Shown in pieces: positions 7,109 to 17,166 of a stretch of DNA of 64,000 nt. The DNA comes from Thermodesulfobacteriota bacterium. Lineage in GTDB: Bacteria; Desulfobacterota; GWC2-55-46. The stretch lies in NCBI GenBank assembly GCA_030583865.1, contig CP129479.1:818744-882743 (forward strand), written 5' to 3'. The stretch's first letter is position 1; the number at the start of each line of letters is the position of its first letter. A model generated the notes under the pieces. The model did no database searches, was not told the origin of the DNA, and saw only the letters and a list, made by a program, of their open reading frames with translations. The translations under genes were made by a program, and so were the position numbers.

Positions 7109-9881
7109 GGAGCGCGATCGGGAAGGATTGGAGCGCGGCCCCGGCCTCCTGTACCCCGTTCAATGCCAATTCACGCCCGGTAAACGCGTCCTGCCACGAG
7201 GCGTCCCTGAGCCCCTCTGGCAGCCTCAGGAAGGTGCCCTCCCACACGTCCGGGCCTAATGGCCATTCCCGCTCGGGCACGACCCGGGCCATGAGGCGCG
7301 GGGCCACGACTATTGCCGCCTCTTCGCCGAGCACCCTTGCAAAGGCGGCGAGATGCCTCCTTAGCGCCCCTTCAGCCTCGATCGGCTCGTACGAGCCGTC
7401 CCTGAAAAGCCCGTGATGCGACCTTCTTTCATTAAGGGCCGCGTGGGTTGCGAATAGCTTGACCCTGCCGTCCTCGGGGGAGGCGAGCATCTCTTTTATA
7501 AGCGCACCCCGGTCCTCGGCGGCCCTGTTTCTTATCCCGTCAAGCAGGGCCTTTCTCAGTCCGAAGTCGACCGGGCGGCGGTTGTCGGGGTCCACGAGGC
7601 TCAAGTCCCAGAGCTCGGTCCCCTGGTAGAGGTCCGGCACCCCGGGCGAGGCGGCCTTGATGACGAGCTGGGATAGCGAGTTTATCATCCCGTACCATGC
7701 GGCCTTTCTCTGAAGAGGAAGGAACTCCTTCAGGAACCCGTTGTCAGGCGAGCCGAGTATGCCGTCTATGAACCGCATGAAGCCCTCTTCGTACTCAGTG
7801 TCGGGCCGCAGCCACGCGGTGTGTATCTTGGCCTCGCGGACGGCTTTTTTCATATAAGCCTTTATGCGTTCGCGGTATTCGGGGAGGCCCCCCTCCTCGA
7901 ACGGGAAGCTGCCCAAAAGGGTCTGGTATAGGAAGTATTCGTCGTTCCTGTCAGGCACGCCGAGCCCCCCGGCCCTTTGCTTCTTTTTCCTGTTCACGGC
8001 GCTCCACCTGCGGAGGGCCGCTTCCCATTCGCCTGGCAGCTCGGAGAGGACGTTTATGCGCGCCCGCGCGTCCTCGCCCCTTTTCGTGTCATGGGTGGAG
8101 GTCGCGTTCATCGAATGCGGGCGTTCTTCGGCGGCCCTCCTGTTCCTCGAATGGAATTCCTCAAGGGTCATGCCGAATTGTCCCGGAGATGAGCCTACCT
8201 CGTTGAGGGAGATGAGCCTGTTGTAGACGTAAAAGAGCGTGTCCTCGATGCCCTTGGCCATGAGCGGCCCGGTGAACTGCTGGAACCGCATAACGAACTT
8301 GAGCCATTCGCCCTTTTCCTCCTCGCCCTGGTATTCCCTGAAATCCAGGGCCAGGACCTTCCCGATGAAGGAAAGCTCGTTGTAGAGGGCCGGGTTCCCG
8401 GCGATGGCGCTCTCGACGGCCTCCCTGATGTATTTCAAATCCGTCCCGGTGACCGACTCCGCGCATATGTATGTCCTGTAGACCGGGAACGCGGCCATTA
8501 CCTCGACTATGGCCCTCTTGAGGCCGGGGAGAGTGATGTCGCTTCCGTGCCTGTCGCGGCTCAGGGTAAGCTTCAGGAGCTGCGCGAGGTTCGATACGTC
8601 GCTTGTCATGTCCATCTCTGTGATGAGCTTTTTCTTCTCGTGGAAGAGGTAGTTGTACCTGGATTTTATCCCGGTGAAGCTCGAGTATATGCGCGTCAGT
8701 CTCGATTCGTGGGTCGTATCGCATAAGACGCCGTTAAGGGCCGACATGAAATCATAGCCTGTCGTGCCCTCGACCGGCCATATCTCAGGCAGGGCCTCGC
8801 CGCTCCCGAGTATCTTCTCGACTATGATGTAGGCGTCCCCGGCCCGGTCCCTGAGCTTCCGTAGGTACTCAAGAGGGTTCTTCAGGCCGTCTATGTGGTC
8901 TATCCTCACGCCGGTAGCCCCGCTGTGGAGGAGCCGCAAAAGGAGGGCGTGCGTCTTCTCGAAGACCTCTTCGTCATCTGTCCGGAGCGTAATGAGGCCG
9001 TTTATGTTGAAGAACCTCCGGTAGTTCGTCTCCTCTGCAGCCACCTTCCAGAACGAGAGCTTGAAGGACTGCTCGGAGAGGAGCTTGTCGAGGAGGTTGT
9101 AGCTCTCCGGGTCGCCCGGAGAGCCGTTGAAGGCCGAGAGGCTCTCGTCGAGCTGCGACCTGAAATCCCGGTTCCCGGCATATAGCTCCCAGAGCATCCT
9201 CTTTACGAAAAGGGCCTGGTCCTCGATCTCGGCCTCGCCGCCCGCGGCAAGGGTCTTCAGGACGTACCGTATCCCGAGAAGCTTGACGTAGTCGGGGTGT
9301 TCCTTGCCGAGTTTCGTTACGAGCTTCCTGGAGAGGTGCGAGAGAAAGGCCTGGTAGGAGTCGATCTTAAGGGGGAAGCTCGTCTCATAGTATTTCACCT
9401 TCAGGCCGTCGTCCGAGTAATCGAGCCGTATCTCGCCACCTTCGAGCGCCTCGCCGTATATGCGGCCGAGGAAAGGGGCCAGCACCTTTTCCTTTATACC
9501 CTCGTACGGATGGTCCCATTCGATATCGAAGAAGCCCGAGTACTTCGATGCCCGCCCCTTTTCGAGCACGTCCATGAGGAACCGATTCTCGCCGTCGTAG
9601 GCCATGTGGTTGGGCACGAAGTCCTGGACCCATCCCATGCCGAAACCCCTGAGCCTGCCGAAAAGCGATTCAAGCTCCTCGATGGTCCCGACCTCGGGGT
9701 TGAGGCTCCCGTGATCCACGATGTCGTAGCCGTGCAGGCTCCCCTTCCGGGCCCTGAAGACCGGCGAGGCGTATACGTCCGATATGCCGAGGCTATCTAG
9801 GTAATCGATGATGCCTGAGGCGTTTTTGAAGCGGAAAGAAGCGTTGAACTGCAGCCTGTATGTGGAGGAGGGGACCCGCAT
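7095..9881 (-). CDS. treY: Maltooligosyl trehalose synthase (TreY)
   Basis: Converts the reducing-end glucose of malto-oligosaccharides to a trehalose-type alpha,alpha-1,1 bond in the cytoplasm. The 928 residues are a normal TreY length. GH13 signatures are seen: PSSTYRLQFN at the start, GVRIDHIDGL (nucleophile Asp), YIIVEKILG (acid/base Glu) and NATSTHDTKRGED (third catalytic Asp). It is the last gene of the treZ-GH57-treY operon, starting one base after the upstream stop. TreZ in the same operon releases free trehalose from its product. Its 3' end overlaps the flippase on the other strand. Confidence 0.95.
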   Translation of the reverse strand: MRVPSSTYRLQFNASFRFKNASGIIDYLDSLGISDVYASPVFRARKGSLHGYDIVDHGSLNPEVGTIEELESLFGRLRGFGMGWVQDFVPNHMAYDGENRFLMDVLEKGRASKYSGFFDIEWDHPYEGIKEKVLAPFLGRIYGEALEGGEIRLDYSDDGLKVKYYETSFPLKIDSYQAFLSHLSRKLVTKLGKEHPDYVKLLGIRYVLKTLAAGGEAEIEDQALFVKRMLWELYAGNRDFRSQLDESLSAFNGSPGDPESYNLLDKLLSEQSFKLSFWKVAAEETNYRRFFNINGLITLRTDDEEVFEKTHALLLRLLHSGATGVRIDHIDGLKNPLEYLRKLRDRAGDAYIIVEKILGSGEALPEIWPVEGTTGYDFMSALNGVLCDTTHESRLTRIYSSFTGIKSRYNYLFHEKKKLITEMDMTSDVSNLAQLLKLTLSRDRHGSDITLPGLKRAIVEVMAAFPVYRTYICAESVTGTDLKYIREAVESAIAGNPALYNELSFIGKVLALDFREYQGEEEKGEWLKFVMRFQQFTGPLMAKGIEDTLFYVYNRLISLNEVGSSPGQFGMTLEEFHSRNRRAAEERPHSMNATSTHDTKRGEDARARINVLSELPGEWEAALRRWSAVNRKKKQRAGGLGVPDRNDEYFLYQTLLGSFPFEEGGLPEYRERIKAYMKKAVREAKIHTAWLRPDTEYEEGFMRFIDGILGSPDNGFLKEFLPLQRKAAWYGMINSLSQLVIKAASPGVPDLYQGTELWDLSLVDPDNRRPVDFGLRKALLDGIRNRAAEDRGALIKEMLASPEDGRVKLFATHAALNERRSHHGLFRDGSYEPIEAEGALRRHLAAFARVLGEEAAIVVAPRLMARVVPEREWPLGPDVWEGTFLRLPEGLRDASWQDAFTGRELALNGVQEAGAALQSFPIALLIKK

Positions 9882-9882
9882 G

Positions 9883-12306
9883 TCATGAGACGCTTACGTG
9901 GAAGTAGTTCCCGAGGTCCTCGAACGCCTCGACCCACCTCCCCGCGGCCTCGTCCCCTTCGGCGGCCTTCTCGCGGGCTTCGGCCAGCACCTTCCTCCCG
10001 AGCGCGAAGTAAAGGTTCTGCGCCTTCCAGAGCTTGAGCTTCACGGGCGTTGTACGGAGGAGCTTCAAGGCGTCCCTCAGCTTCTCTATCTCATCGAGCC
10101 TCATCGAGTCCCCGCTCACCTCCTCCATGCGCCCGGTCACCCACGCGCTCGCGAAGTAGCCTATGTCCTCGGGGTCTACCTGGACGGCAAGGTGCCTGGA
10201 TTTCTTGATTATCCCGCGGAACTTCTCAAGGTTAAGCTCTTTCTCCTTCAGCACCTCTTCGAGGTCGTGGTTGAGGATGAATTCCGCCGAGACCCCGAGT
10301 GGCCTCGGGAGCGGCACCCCGAGCTTCCTGAGGAAGTCCATGGTGCCGTAATTGCTCTCGAATATCTGCCTGTGGAAGCCCTCGATGTCGCGGCTCGTCA
10401 TGTGGAGTATCTCGTTCACGATCTTCCTCTGCTCGTCCCTGAAGAGGTGCCAGAGGGAATAGTTCGCCGCGCCGAAATGCCTGTCCATCAGCCTTATGGC
10501 CTCCGGTATTTCACCCCGGTCGAAGGCGGCCCTGAGCTCCTGCTCGGCGGCCATGAACTCCTCATCGCTCCTGAAGAACCTTATCCCGCAGTTTACGCTC
10601 ATCTCGCCGAGGTGGAGCACCGCGGAGGAGAGCAGCGCCTCCTCCCACGAGACCCTCGACCTTATGACCGTCTTCCCGATTGCGAGCTTGTGCTTGCCGG
10701 CCTCTATCTTTTCGTAGAACTCGTTTTCGGCCTCGAAGGCGTATATGGAGGTCTTCTTCGAGTATTCCTCGAAGAGCGACGATATCGCGTGGTGCGCCCC
10801 GACCCTCAAGAGGTCGACACGGGAGGCCTTCACGAACCTGTCGTAAGCGTTCCCGGCGTTGCCGAAGACGTTGCTGGGAGTGCGCTCCAGTCTCGCTTTG
10901 AACCCGGATTCCAGAGAGACCCCGGCGGCCTCATCCGCGAGCTGCATGGCCATTGAGGCGTACATGATCACCTGGACGCCTTCTATGCCGGAGACCTCGT
11001 CGAAGAACCAGCCGCAGCTCGTGTACATGAGCTGGGAGTTCCTCTGCATCTCGAGGAGCTTGAGGGTACGCACCTTTTCGTCCTTCCCGAGCTGCCTCGC
11101 CGCGTGCCTTTTCAGGAAGGCCTCCACGTTCTCCCTGGACCTGTCGTTTATGACGTCTATGTACTCGTCCCTGGCGGCCCAGGGGTCGGCAAAAAGGGCC
11201 GAGGCCTCCCTTTCGTAAACCGGGGCGAGGGTGTCCCTCAGCCAGTCGAAAGCCTCCCTGAGCGGCCCCCTCCATGACTGGTTCCAGAGGGGGTATCCTC
11301 CCGTATTGCAGCCGCAGTCGGCCCTCCAGCGCTCCACTCCGTGTACGCAGCTCCAGGACGAGTTCTCGTGTATCTCGACCAGGTTTTCCGGCGGGAACTT
11401 CTCAAGGTACTCGCCGTAGTTTGTCAGCCTGGCAAGCCCCTTGGTCTCTATGTGGTAGAGGCAGTAGGAGAGCGCCATGTCGCCGTGCCTGTGGTGGTGG
11501 CCGTACGATTCCCCGTCGGTGGCTATGTGCACGAGGGCCGCTTCCCTTCCGTCCGACGGGAAGGCGTCCTCGAGCCTCTGCGCGAAGTTCTCGCCGTTGT
11601 CGAGGAGGTTCCCGAACCCCACGTCCCGCGATATCTGCCCGTTGTAGAAGAAGACGGCTATCGACCTCCCCGACGGCAGGTTGCAGAGGTACGGCGCCGT
11701 AGTGTCAACGTCCTCGCCCGATAGCTCCTTCCACCTTGCGCCCTTCTGGTTCTTCCTTATCCTCCGGGCCTGCCTCGGGGCGAGTATCGTGAACTTCATC
11801 CCGAGCTCGGAGAGGACCTCGAGCGTTTCGACGTCAACGGCTGTCTCCGGAAGCCACATGCCTTCCGGTTCCCTCCCGAACCGGGATACGAAATCCCTTA
11901 TGCCCCAGACGGCCTGAGTGCGCTTGTCCGTTCTCGTAGCGAGCGGCATTATCATATGGTTGTAGACCTGGGCCATGGCGGAGCCCCGTCCCCCGTAGTT
12001 GCCCACGCTCATCCGGTCGGCCTCGATGATGTTCCTGTATACATCGGGGCTGTCGTTCTGCATGCTGTAGAGGAGGGTGGGGCCGAAATTGAAGCTTATC
12101 TTCGAATAGTTGTTTATAATTTCGATGATCTTGAAGTCCGGGCCGAGTATGCGGGCTGCCGAATTGGGCTCGTAGCATTCCTCGGTAATCCTCTGGTTCC
12201 AGTCGTGGTATGGGTGCGCCGAGTCCTGGAGCTCAATTCTTTCGAGCCAGGGGTTTTCCCTCGGGGGCTGGTAGAAGTGGCCGTGTATGCAGATGTATTT
12301 TTCCAA
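9883..12306 (-). CDS. Glycoside hydrolase family 57 protein with DUF3536
   Basis: Predicted 807-residue cytoplasmic alpha-glucan-active enzyme. The N-terminus ICIHGHFYQPPRENPW is the GH57 substrate-site start; GMWLPETAVD probably holds the nucleophile Glu and HIATDGESYGHHH the acid/base Asp. The C-terminal half matches the DUF3536 region usual in this subfamily. The start codon is TTG, directly abutting the treZ stop. Lying between treZ and treY, it probably trims or debranches glycogen-type glucan to feed the trehalose pathway. The exact activity (amylase, branching or debranching) is not known for this subfamily. Confidence 0.88.
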   Translation of the reverse strand: MEKYICIHGHFYQPPRENPWLERIELQDSAHPYHDWNQRITEECYEPNSAARILGPDFKIIEIINNYSKISFNFGPTLLYSMQNDSPDVYRNIIEADRMSVGNYGGRGSAMAQVYNHMIMPLATRTDKRTQAVWGIRDFVSRFGREPEGMWLPETAVDVETLEVLSELGMKFTILAPRQARRIRKNQKGARWKELSGEDVDTTAPYLCNLPSGRSIAVFFYNGQISRDVGFGNLLDNGENFAQRLEDAFPSDGREAALVHIATDGESYGHHHRHGDMALSYCLYHIETKGLARLTNYGEYLEKFPPENLVEIHENSSWSCVHGVERWRADCGCNTGGYPLWNQSWRGPLREAFDWLRDTLAPVYEREASALFADPWAARDEYIDVINDRSRENVEAFLKRHAARQLGKDEKVRTLKLLEMQRNSQLMYTSCGWFFDEVSGIEGVQVIMYASMAMQLADEAAGVSLESGFKARLERTPSNVFGNAGNAYDRFVKASRVDLLRVGAHHAISSLFEEYSKKTSIYAFEAENEFYEKIEAGKHKLAIGKTVIRSRVSWEEALLSSAVLHLGEMSVNCGIRFFRSDEEFMAAEQELRAAFDRGEIPEAIRLMDRHFGAANYSLWHLFRDEQRKIVNEILHMTSRDIEGFHRQIFESNYGTMDFLRKLGVPLPRPLGVSAEFILNHDLEEVLKEKELNLEKFRGIIKKSRHLAVQVDPEDIGYFASAWVTGRMEEVSGDSMRLDEIEKLRDALKLLRTTPVKLKLWKAQNLYFALGRKVLAEAREKAAEGDEAAGRWVEAFEDLGNYFHVSVS

Positions 12307-14142
12307 TCAGGGCCCCTTTTTAAGATAAAGGGCGAAGCTCGTCGGGTGCAGGACGAAGTCCAGGTCATGAGCGCCGGATTCAAAAACCGCAGGCAGGAAC
12401 GAGCCCGGCCCGTCCCATTCCTTCCCGGATGACTCAAGGACCCTGGCCCATTTCCCTTCTGGAAGCGTCCGGCTCATCCTTGCCTCGTCCGGGCTGAAAT
12501 TGAAGGCCGCGAATACGGCCTCTCCGTCCGCCTCTCTTACAAGGAGCATCGCCTTCCCGACCTCGAGCGCGGTCGCTTTTACGCGCCCCTTTCCGGCCGC
12601 CAGGGCGGGGAATTCGCGGCGGAGCCTTATGAGCGTCCTGTAGAATCCGAGAAGGGTCCTGTAGCGTCCCGTGTCCCTCTTTTCCCAGTCTATTTTGGAT
12701 GCAAGGAACGTCCCGATGCCTGCCGGGTCAGGCGGGTCCGCGCCCCATTCGAAGGCCTCGAACTCCTTTTTCCTCCCCTCCCTCACGGCGCTGACGAGCT
12801 CCTCGCCCTTGTGGTCCATGAAGTAAAGGAAGGGCGCATCCTCGCCGTATTCTTCCCCCATGAAGAGGAGCGGTATGCAGGGCGAGAGTAGGAGGAGGCC
12901 GGCGGCGAGCTTGAGCCCCTCGAAGGAGACGAGCCTCGAGAGCCTTTCTCCGAGCATCCGGTTTCCGACCTGGTCATGGTTCTGGACCGAGACTATGAAG
13001 CGGTCCTTCGGTATGCCCGCCGAGGGTCTGCCGAAGCAACGGCCCCTGTACTCGGAATACTGTCCCGAGTAGGTGAAGCCCTCGTTTGCCGCCTTCGCAA
13101 GGTGCCTGGCCTCTCCGAAGTCGGCATAATAGCCGCCCCGCTCGCCTGTTATGAGCGCGTGGACGGAGTGGTGAAAGTCGTCGGACCAGAGCGCGTCAAG
13201 GCCCAGGCCGTACTCGCCTTTTGATACCACCCTGGTGTCGTTCAGGTCGCTCTCTGCGAAAAGGCGGAATGCGCGCCCCTTTTTTGACGAATATCCGGCG
13301 ACCCTGTCTGAGAGCGCCCGGAGGAACGGGTTCGCGCTCATGTCTATTATGGCGTGTATCGCGTCGAGCCGGAGCGCGTCGATGTGATAGTTTTCGAACC
13401 AGTGGATGGCGTTCCTTATGAAGAATTCCCGGACGTGGTCGCTCCCCCTGCCGTCGAAGTTGACGGCCTTTCCCCAGGGCGTCCTGTACCTGTCCGTGAA
13501 GTAAGGGCCGAATTCGGCTGTGTAGTTCCCCTCGGGGCCGAAGTGGTTGTAGACAACGTCCAGTATCACTGCAATGCCAAGCATGTGGCATTCGTTAACG
13601 AGGCGCTTGAGCGCCTCCGGGCCGCCGTAGGTGTTCTGGACCGCGAAAGGGAATACGCCGTCATATCCCCAGTTCCTTTCGCCCGGGAACTGGGCGACAG
13701 GCATGAGCTCTAGCGCGTTCACTCCGAGTTCCTTGATCGATTCGAGCCTCGGGACAATGGAGTCCAGGTCCCCTTCGCGGGTGAAAGCGCCGGGGTGGAC
13801 CTCGTAGATGACCATCTCGGCCGGCTCCGGGCAAACCCATGCGCCGTCTTTCCAGCGGAACGACGCGTGGCCGACCACTTCCGAGGGGCCCTCGACCCCG
13901 AGCGGCTGGTAATGGGAGGCGGGATCAGCCCGTTCCCTGCCGCCGAGGGAGAAGCGATACCTTGTCCCGGCCCCGGCGCCCGTGACAAGTGTGCTCCAAT
14001 AACCGGACCCGTCCCTCTCCATCGTGACGGCGCGCCAGGGCCCCTCTCCCGTGGCCTGTATTACGAGGCCCAGTACCGGGGCTTCTGGAGCCCAGACCGT
14101 GAACCGGCATCCAGCTTCTTCAATGTTCGCACCTATGTCCAT
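12307..14142 (-). CDS. treZ: Maltooligosyl trehalose trehalohydrolase (TreZ)
   Basis: Hydrolyses the bond next to the trehalosyl end made by TreY, releasing trehalose. The 611 residues include an N-terminal immunoglobulin-like domain (CRFTVWAPEAP) and a GH13 barrel with EVHPGAF, ALRLDAIHAI (nucleophile), LFAESDLND (acid/base) and VQNHDQVGNR. This is the first gene of a tight three-gene operon. The upstream 126 bases contain a possible promoter with an inverted repeat touching its -35 region. Confidence 0.95.
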   Translation of the reverse strand: MDIGANIEEAGCRFTVWAPEAPVLGLVIQATGEGPWRAVTMERDGSGYWSTLVTGAGAGTRYRFSLGGRERADPASHYQPLGVEGPSEVVGHASFRWKDGAWVCPEPAEMVIYEVHPGAFTREGDLDSIVPRLESIKELGVNALELMPVAQFPGERNWGYDGVFPFAVQNTYGGPEALKRLVNECHMLGIAVILDVVYNHFGPEGNYTAEFGPYFTDRYRTPWGKAVNFDGRGSDHVREFFIRNAIHWFENYHIDALRLDAIHAIIDMSANPFLRALSDRVAGYSSKKGRAFRLFAESDLNDTRVVSKGEYGLGLDALWSDDFHHSVHALITGERGGYYADFGEARHLAKAANEGFTYSGQYSEYRGRCFGRPSAGIPKDRFIVSVQNHDQVGNRMLGERLSRLVSFEGLKLAAGLLLLSPCIPLLFMGEEYGEDAPFLYFMDHKGEELVSAVREGRKKEFEAFEWGADPPDPAGIGTFLASKIDWEKRDTGRYRTLLGFYRTLIRLRREFPALAAGKGRVKATALEVGKAMLLVREADGEAVFAAFNFSPDEARMSRTLPEGKWARVLESSGKEWDGPGSFLPAVFESGAHDLDFVLHPTSFALYLKKGP

Positions 14143-14224
14143 CCGCCGGAATGTGGGCTGCGCAAAGAGGAAAAGTCCGCGCCATAAAGGGCCGAGCCCC
14201 TGTTGTTTACGTATAGTCTATATC

Positions 14225-14242
14225 CTAATCGGGATTAGTCAA
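14225..14242 (-). promoter_or_regulatory. Possible operator and -35 element upstream of treZ
   Basis: Read on the minus strand, TTGACT (14242-14237) overlaps a perfect inverted repeat CTAATC-GG-GATTAG (14225-14238). No well-spaced -10 box is convincing: TATACG is 21 bases on. A repressor site for the trehalose operon is a guess from position. Confidence 0.3.
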
Positions 14243-14268
14243 ACGGACACAACGGGGCGCGGGCGAAA

Positions 14269-16677
14269 CTATCTCCCGCCCGCGCGGGCCTGCCATTTCC
14301 ATTCCAGTATCTCGGGCGGGTCTACTCCGTAGCGGTCTATGTATGAGCTGTGGTCAAGGAGCTTTTTCGTATATTTCATGATGAGCTTTTCGGCAAGCCC
14401 GGCCCTTCCGGGGCTCACGAGCGCAATCTTTTCAGCGGCCTGGAGTACCAGGTGATAGCGGCTCGTCCGGTTCCGTACGTGCATGTCAAAGGGGGTCGTG
14501 GTGGTGCCCTCCTCCCTGTAGCCGTTTATGTCGAACCTGTCGTTTCCGGGTCTTTCCCATACGAGCTGCTTTATGGCCGCCGTATACCCGTGGAAGTTGA
14601 AGAGGACGGGGCAGCCGAGCGGGAATATCCTCTGGAACCGCGCCTCGTCGAGGCCGCCGGGGTATTTCTGTGGTATCCCGAGGACGAGTATGTCGACGAC
14701 GTTCACGACCCTTATGCGCCAGTCCGGGGCCTCCTCGCGGAGTATCTGAGCGGCGGCCATGGCCTCGAGGGTGAGGTTATTCCCGCTTGCGGCAAGCACG
14801 AGTTCCGGGTCCTCGCCGCCGTTTGTGGAGGCCCAGTCCCAGATGCCAATGCCGGCCCTGCAGTTCTCGGCCGCCTCGGTCATGGTGAGCCACTGCACCA
14901 TTGGCTGCTTGCTCGCTATGACGAGGTTTATCTGGTCGGTTGATTTCAAGCAGTTGTACATGGTGCAGAGGAGCGTATTGGCGTCGGGCGGCAGGAATAT
15001 GCGGTATATGTGCCCTTTCTTGGTGAGGAGGTTATTTATGAAGCCCGGCCCCTGGTGGGAATAGCCGTTGTGCTCCTGCCTCCACGCCTCGGATGTGAGT
15101 ATGAAGTTAAGGGACGATATGGGTTTTCTCCAGGGCACTTCAAGCGATGATTTGAGGAACTTGGAATATTGGTTCGCCATGCCGTCGACTATCTGGAGAA
15201 AGGCCTCGTAGCACGGGAAAACCCCGTGCCTGCCTGTAAGGAGATAGCCCTGGAGCCAGCCCTGGCAGTTGTGCTCGCTCAAGACCTCCAGCACCATGCC
15301 CTCGGGGCCTATCTTCTCCGAGCCGGGGGGGACCGGCCAGGCGTACTGCCTGCTGGTCACGTCCAGAACGGCCTCGAGCCTGTTCGATTCGAGCTCGTCA
15401 GGGCAGACGATGCGGAAGTTGCGCTCGCTGCGGTTCTCGACCATCAGCTCCTTGAAATAGCGGCCCAGGACCTCCATGGCGCTCGCCTCCTTCACGCCCT
15501 TTGCCTCCACCTTGACCCAGTGCTCGTCGAGACGGGGCATCCTGAGGGGGACCCTCCTTTCGCCGCCGAAGCTATGCGGGTTCATGGACATCCGGAGGTC
15601 GCCCTCCGGGCACTGTGAAAGTATGTCATCGGCGGGCCTGCCGTCCTTGTCAAAGAGCTCCCAGGGCCTGTAGGAGCGGAGCCACTCCTCGACCGCCTTG
15701 AGATGGGCGGGGTTTTTCTTGAGGTCCTTTCCCGGGACCTGGTGCGACCTGAATGAGCCTTCTACCATCTTGCCGTCCAGTTTCTTCGGGCCTGTCCAGC
15801 CCTTTGGCGTTTTAAGTATTATCATAGGCCATGAAGGCCGCTCCGGCCTCCTGCCTTTCTTTGAGTCTTCCTGGAGCTTCCGTATGGCTGCGTACGCCCG
15901 TTCGAGTGCGGCGTCAAATTCCTCGTGCACCCGGGGCCCCGCGGAGACTATCTCCACGGAATGCCCGTAGCCGGTGAAGAGGTCCGTAAGCTCCTTGTCT
16001 GTCATGGTGCCGAATATGGTAGGAGAGGAGATCTTGAAGCCGTTCAGATGCAGTATCGGCAGCACCGCGCCGTCGGTAGACGGGTTTATGAACTTGTTCA
16101 TGTGCCATGCCCCGGCCGTCGGGCCGGTCTCCGCCTCCCCGTCGCCCACGAGGCACGCTGTTATGAGGCCGGGGTTGTCGAGGACTGTCCCGTATGACGT
16201 TGAGAGGGCGTACCCGAGCTCCCCGCCCTCGTGTATGACCCCCGGAAGGGCCGGGTTCAGGTGGCTCGGGAATTTGTCGGGCCAGGAGAACCATTTTATG
16301 AGCTTCCCGAGGCCTTCCCTATCGAGCGTAAGCTCGGGGTAGAAGGGCGTAAGCGCCCCTTCGAGGTACATGTTGGCGAGGTTCGCGGCAGCGCCGTGCC
16401 CCGGGCCGGTCACGAGGAGCACGCTCGCGCTTGTCTTGAGTATAAGCCTGTTGAGGTGCAGGCAGGTGAGGTTGATTCCGGGCGCCGTGCCCCAATGCCC
16501 CAGGAGCCGCTCCTTGATGTGCTCAAGCTTGAGCGGCTCCTCCATGAGCGGGTTGTCCTTCAGGTATATCTGGGCGGCCGCTATGTAATTTGCAGCCCTG
16601 AAATACCGCTCCGGGGCAGACGTCTTCGCATCAGCGCCCTTTCTCCCTGCCGCTCCTTTTCCAGCTCTCCCTTTCAT
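14269..16677 (-). CDS. xfp: Phosphoketolase (xylulose-5-phosphate/fructose-6-phosphate)
   Basis: Thiamine-diphosphate enzyme that splits xylulose 5-phosphate (and often fructose 6-phosphate) with phosphate to acetyl phosphate plus an aldose phosphate. The 802 residues are the usual length. Visible signatures are GHWGTAPGINLTCLHLNRLI near the N-terminus, VTGPGHGAAANLA, and the ThDP-binding GDGEAETGPTAGAWH with HLNGFKIS. It is separated from treZ by 126 bases and probably has its own promoter. It would give an ATP-sparing route from sugar phosphate to acetyl phosphate; no acetate kinase is present in the window. Confidence 0.95.
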   Translation of the reverse strand: MKGRAGKGAAGRKGADAKTSAPERYFRAANYIAAAQIYLKDNPLMEEPLKLEHIKERLLGHWGTAPGINLTCLHLNRLILKTSASVLLVTGPGHGAAANLANMYLEGALTPFYPELTLDREGLGKLIKWFSWPDKFPSHLNPALPGVIHEGGELGYALSTSYGTVLDNPGLITACLVGDGEAETGPTAGAWHMNKFINPSTDGAVLPILHLNGFKISSPTIFGTMTDKELTDLFTGYGHSVEIVSAGPRVHEEFDAALERAYAAIRKLQEDSKKGRRPERPSWPMIILKTPKGWTGPKKLDGKMVEGSFRSHQVPGKDLKKNPAHLKAVEEWLRSYRPWELFDKDGRPADDILSQCPEGDLRMSMNPHSFGGERRVPLRMPRLDEHWVKVEAKGVKEASAMEVLGRYFKELMVENRSERNFRIVCPDELESNRLEAVLDVTSRQYAWPVPPGSEKIGPEGMVLEVLSEHNCQGWLQGYLLTGRHGVFPCYEAFLQIVDGMANQYSKFLKSSLEVPWRKPISSLNFILTSEAWRQEHNGYSHQGPGFINNLLTKKGHIYRIFLPPDANTLLCTMYNCLKSTDQINLVIASKQPMVQWLTMTEAAENCRAGIGIWDWASTNGGEDPELVLAASGNNLTLEAMAAAQILREEAPDWRIRVVNVVDILVLGIPQKYPGGLDEARFQRIFPLGCPVLFNFHGYTAAIKQLVWERPGNDRFDINGYREEGTTTTPFDMHVRNRTSRYHLVLQAAEKIALVSPGRAGLAEKLIMKYTKKLLDHSSYIDRYGVDPPEILEWKWQARAGGR

Positions 16678-17166
16678 CCGGCCCTCCTTCTGGCGTTCAG
16701 TGCGGTTGCCAAGGTCAACCGTCTTTCATATAAAGATAACTCTATCACATTTCATCGGGGCAAGTTATGCGGGGAAGGCGGTCCTGGGGGTTCCCTGCTA
16801 TACTGTTTACCGTAAAAAATTCACAGGCATGAATACGCCCCAGAAATGGATTGATAACGGAAAGGGGAAATGTTAAAAAGGAACATCATCCAGAGTTCCG
16901 GGGCGGTATCTCCGTCTCCCCTCCGTTACAGCTACTTGCCGCCCAGAGAAAGCGTTTAAGCTCAATTGCATATTGTCGCTTAGCAACGCAGGTCCTTTAA
17001 CGTAATTCAGAACAAACGAAAAAACAGCCACTTGTCACAGGAGAGAATCCGGTCAACTGATTGATGCGGCATCGCGGTTCCAGTTGTTCCGTTTTTTTTG
17101 CATGGCAGTGTCTCAATCGTACCAAGAGCAGTGTTCCACCATCCTTCAGCAAAGGAGAACCGGTAG
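16678..17166. other. Intergenic region between divergent xfp and hppA
   Basis: About 490 bases that should hold both divergent promoters. An inverted repeat CGGTTG-N7-CAACCG lies at 16703-16721, about 26 bases before the xfp start, and AAAGGAG (17151-17157) is the hppA ribosome site. I see no fluoride riboswitch, tRNA or conserved ORF here. Confidence 0.5.

Noticed and set aside
16678-17166. Fluoride riboswitch before the pyrophosphatase
   Set aside because: I could not find the conserved pseudoknot strands of the crcB motif; association of the gene family with fluoride is not enough.
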